Source of the DNA: Halisarca cf. caerulea
Lineage: Eukaryota > Porifera > Demospongiae > Chondrillida > Halisarcidae
Assembly (NCBI GenBank): GCA_963170055.1
Contig: CAUJGJ010000083.1
Location: 4,456,801 to 4,520,800 of the forward strand
Length of the DNA: 64,000 nt
Reading direction: 5' to 3'
In this document: positions 62,309-64,000 of the stretch, piece after piece
Numbering within the stretch: the first letter of the stretch is position 1
Layout of the letters: every line of letters begins with the position of its first letter
Translations under genes and position numbers: made by a program
Notes under the pieces: model-generated
What the model was told of the DNA's origin: nothing
Databases searched by the model: none
What the model saw: only the letters and a program-made list of their open reading frames with translations

Positions 62309-63500
62309 AATGCACGGACGTCAGCTGGCAAAACAGCAAAGAGCTTAGGCATAGTATGGTCTTGCAAAACAGACTCCTACCGACGCCGCGTGTTCTCAGC
62401 ATCACTTCCGCCCGCCATTTATTTCTGTGAAGCTCAGCAAGTTGCCTACAAAGTTGGCCCAAAAAGAACTGCCCTCAATGAAAAATTCAATTTATGTGTA
62501 ACTAGATCGAGCATGTGTATAATGGATTCCTGTACTGTACCCTACTTGCCCCACACACAAGGGTCTGGCTACACAAGACTAAAAAGAGTGATACGATGAC
62601 AACAAGGGGTAAATGCTCCCTGCTCCACTTTGCCAACTTTTTCTCCATAATCTCTTTTCTTTTCTCGTTTATGAATTTTGTACAAGGACTGCAGATTTCA
62701 GTGACAGTATATATACAAAGAAGCTTGGTTGAACTTGTGTACATACGTAGCATTGTATCCTCAGGAATGCTGACTTCAATCATTGCTCTATGCACTAGGG
62801 GGTAGCAGTCTGACGTGGCCAGACCAAATTCCTCCATTTGCAGGAGGAAAAACGGTCTGAGGACAAATGTCACTATTGTTGGGCCAACAGTCCGGCAGAA
62901 GTAGCTATACTGCACGTTGACAATTACATAGCTAGCACATACATATAGCACTATTTGGTTGGTTCCCTAATGTACTTTTTGTGTTTTCTATATTCACAAA
63001 CTCTACTTGTTAGGTTTGTGTACTCGGTTGTTAATTGAATTGAATTGAATTGGTGCTGTAGCTCGCTAGTATTCAGACTGAGATTGATTGCATGGTATTT
63101 ATACAATGGGTAGTTCCCATGTACAGTAGTTGGTTCACTTGCTCAGTAGCTGGTTGGTGCACCACACCCAAAACAATGCTAAGCCCCCACATGGGGCCAA
63201 TGCAGCAATACAAACTCTGCAAGATAACTTGTATTTTTGTTAAGTACACCCATCACAGGCTTACTGCATATTAACAGGTAGATTATTATCTTATTGAGCA
63301 ACCACGTAGCATAAATATATCTTCAAAAATCAATCAATAGAACGTTTTGGCCACGTAGACCTTCATCAGCCAACAAATCTGAGGAATAAGAAAAAGGCAT
63401 ATTCTCTAAAAAATTGTCACACCTAGCTCCATAAATAATTCTTCTGACAATAAGTAGAATTTAATATTGTTTTCCTATATGTTTGAGGATGGCTTATGAA
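62309..63500. other. Intergenic, transposon-end fragments
   Basis: Contains gggtctggctacacaagact (about 62561) and agtctgacgtggccagacc (about 62807), inverted copies of the family seen at 45003 and 56170. Also contains a hammerhead-like motif at 63344-63369. No gene seen. Confidence 0.5.
63341..63371 (-). ncRNA. Hammerhead-ribozyme-like motif, probably inactive
   Basis: The minus strand reads CTGATGAAGGTCTACGTGGC followed by CAAAACGTT. This shows the CUGAUGA box, a 4-bp stem II (GGTC/GGCC) and an AAAAC where functional ribozymes have GAAAC. Penelope-like elements and retrozymes carry such motifs. The change of the conserved G suggests loss of cleavage. Confidence 0.4.
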
Positions 63501-63514
63501 ATTTTGGAGTCGTC

Positions 63515-64000
63515 AGTCTCAATGCGGAGAGAACACACACTAAATGTAGAGAGAGAACACACCACTCAATGTAGAGAGAGAACACACACTCAATGTAGAG
63601 AGGGAACACACCATTCAATGTAGAGAGAGAACACACCACTCAATGTAGAGAGGGAACACACCACTCAATGTAGAGAGAACACACACTCAATGTGGAGAGA
63701 ACACTCCACTCAATGTAGAGAGAACACATCACTCCATGTAGAGAGGGAGCACACCACTCAATGTAGAGAGGGAACACACCACTCAATGTAGAGAGAGAAC
63801 ACACCACTCAATGTAGAGAGGGAACACACCACTCAATGTAGAGAGAACACACACTCAATGTAGAGAGGGAACACACCACTCAATGTAGAGAGAACACTCC
63901 ACTCAATGTAGAGAGAACACACACTCAATGTAGAGAGGGAACACACCACTCAATGCGGAGAGAACACACACTAAATGTAGAGAGGGAGCACACCACTCAA
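63515..64000. repeat. 27-bp satellite running off the window end
   Basis: Units of ctcaatgtagagagggaaca plus caccact, with shorter 20-24 bp variants, continue to the last base of the window. Confidence 0.95.

Overview
The window is nuclear DNA of an invertebrate animal. Nine multi-exon genes are split by GT-AG introns, and their products match conserved metazoan families (SLC25A19, CASD1, Tudor/RRM, BAG6, ERAL1, UCK, SWT1 and others). NSMCE2 is the one uninterrupted gene. Short introns, very tight gene spacing, and retroelement fragments of a type I associate with sponges suggest a demosponge-like genome. That assignment is inference and could be wrong. There is no operon, CRISPR array, rRNA or tRNA that I can support. 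A 200-base N gap lies at 29001-29200. Exon boundaries were placed by eye from splice signals, codon phase and family similarity, so errors of a few bases are possible.

Layout. 1-1331 (+): 3' part of an SLC25A19-type mitochondrial thiamine pyrophosphate carrier. 1332-4094: minisatellites and a terminal-inverted-repeat (TIR) element. 4095-13539 (-): a long coiled-coil protein I could not name. 14852-15574 (-): NSMCE2/MMS21 SUMO ligase, divergent from a possible tiny basic ORF at 15819-15974 (+). 17449-24371 (+): the membrane half of CASD1, with no visible catalytic N-terminal half. 24372-28479: transposon and LINE debris. 28480-35592 (+): a protein with two Tudor domains and one RRM. 35734-43524 (+): BAG6. 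43872-48160 (+): a persulfide dioxygenase fused to two rhodanese domains. 49383-52010 (-): ERAL1, head-to-head with uridine-cytidine kinase at 52084-56488 (+). 56590-62308 (-): SWT1, a PIN-domain endoribonuclease, convergent with the kinase. 62309-64000: repeat ends and a 27-bp satellite.

The genes do not form one pathway. Two sets of functions recur. Mitochondrial biology is represented by SLC25A19, ERAL1 and probably the persulfide dioxygenase. Protein or RNA quality control is represented by BAG6, SWT1, NSMCE2 and the Tudor/RRM protein.

The most unusual property is the relation between tandem repeats and splice sites. More than 40 micro- and minisatellites sit mostly inside introns. Many abut a splice junction, and at least four are made of copies of the junction itself, including a few bases of exon: 5' sites at 18536 and 36464, 3' sites at 23703 and 39750. 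Several introns also begin directly with (GT)n. Other units were amplified in frame inside exons. This looks like a recurrent process generating arrays of decoy splice sites, and it is the main observation offered for follow-up.
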